From RUG11867 sp964472425 (lineage in GTDB: Bacteria; Bacillota_I; Bacilli_A; RF39; UBA660): a stretch of 21,515 nucleotides of DNA. Positions 21,309-21,515 of this stretch are shown here, one piece after another (positions within the stretch are counted from its first letter, which is position 1; each line of letters starts with the position of its first letter). The notes under the pieces were generated by a model. The model worked only from the letters and a program-made list of their open reading frames with translations. It was not told the origin of the DNA and searched no databases. The stretch spans positions 1-21,515 of the forward strand of contig CAYYLF010000020.1 in NCBI GenBank assembly GCA_964472425.1. The letters are read 5' to 3'. The position numbers were made by a program, and so were the translations under genes.

Positions 21309-21370
21309 GATGGGAACCCGTCAGGTGTCCCCAGTCGTGACGAGCGATGAGCGAGGTCGACAGGGACGGG
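21309..21370 (+). other. GC-rich structured tail after surface gene 2
   Basis: Ten bases after the stop codon GATGG/CCGTC (21309-21313, 21318-21322; loop GAAC) forms a hairpin. A second fold pairs GTCCC (21327-21331) with GGGAC (21363-21367) and GTCG (21334-21337) with CGAC (21358-21361). CCCGTC (21317-21322) can instead pair with GACGGG (21365-21370). It is much more GC-rich than neighbouring intergenic DNA, and the first surface gene lacks it. DGR targets often carry a GC-rich hairpin just after the variable region, which this may be. The rest of the stretch to 21502 shows no convincing gene. Confidence 0.5.
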
Positions 21371-21502
21371 GCCATGTTTTCCACAGGCAAAAAAAGAAGT
21401 AAAAGAGGTGAATAAAATCGAATGAATGGACGAGTGAGTTTGAAAAAACAAGGGAAGTTCTGGTGTTAGTATAGATATTAGGACACGGAAATTTACACAG
21501 TG

Positions 21503-21511
21503 TGGTATAAT
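21503..21511 (+). promoter_or_regulatory. Extended -10 promoter at the window edge
   Basis: TG-G-TATAAT (21503-21511), with no good -35. Probably the promoter of the next gene beyond the window. Confidence 0.45.
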
Positions 21512-21515
21512 ATGC

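Noticed and set aside
21380..21472. Very short ORFs after surface gene 2 (13-15 codons)
   Set aside because: Spacing to SD-like AGAGGTG is poor and the peptides have no distinguishing feature.
1..21515. CRISPR arrays, tRNA or rRNA genes, insertion sequences
   Set aside because: No regularly spaced repeats, no cloverleaf or CCA-type patterns and no transposase motifs were found; the XerD is a housekeeping type rather than an integrase.

Overview
The window looks like a chromosomal segment of a low-to-moderate GC Firmicutes-type (class Bacilli) bacterium. The core genes (UgtP-like glycosyltransferase, YtgP/SpoVB-type MurJ, TrmB, a YtxG/YtxH-like pair, PgsA-like, Obg, ParE, XerD, L19 with a Firmicutes-style leader) are of that kind. 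TGA is used as a stop, so this is not a Mycoplasma-type code. SpoVIF-like and Cse60-like small proteins, short intergenic gaps, SD-led starts and frequent TTG/GTG/overlapping starts fit an uncultured gut Bacilli lineage (RF39/Erysipelotrichia-like). That assignment is inference.

Layout. 1-5100: a LexA-like repressor with a degraded peptidase half (minus strand), divergent from a diacylglycerol glycosyltransferase; then SpoVIF-like, Cse60-like and MurJ genes, a small minus-strand coiled-coil protein, and trmB. 5100-9850: a lipoprotein, a large disordered charged protein, a YtxG/DUF948-like and a YtxH-like membrane protein (tightly packed), then pgsA-like and obg. 9850-13640 is an accessory island: an AAA-ATPase/PD-(D/E)XK protein, a compact locus that looks like a type I toxin-antitoxin module (32-codon ORF, masked SD, convergent antisense RNA, flanking inverted repeat), and a surface protein with a hypervariable C-terminus. 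13640-19510 returns to core genes: parE, an unrecognised helical protein, xerD, rplS with leader, and an unrecognised helical-repeat protein. 19510-21515 holds a second copy of the surface protein with the same kind of promoter, leader and variable C-terminus, followed by a GC-rich structured tail.

The most interesting system is the pair of paralogous surface proteins (12252-13571 and 19986-21299). (a) Both promoters carry a poly-G tract (7 and 10 G) inside a 20-bp spacer between TTGACA and an extended -10, the architecture of a slippage-driven phase-variable promoter. (b) Both transcripts begin with a long hairpin followed by an identical 15-nt motif. (c) Both C-termini switch abruptly to GC-rich codons and differ at 36 of 132 aligned bases, 29 of them at codon positions 1 and 2, while GCG, GTG, TTC, GTC and CTG codons between them stay unchanged. 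That is what adenine-directed mutagenesis by a diversity-generating retroelement (DGR) leaves behind. No reverse transcriptase or template repeat is in the window, so the engine would have to lie outside it. Together the features suggest a family of surface proteins switched on and off by promoter slippage and diversified at the binding face by a DGR.
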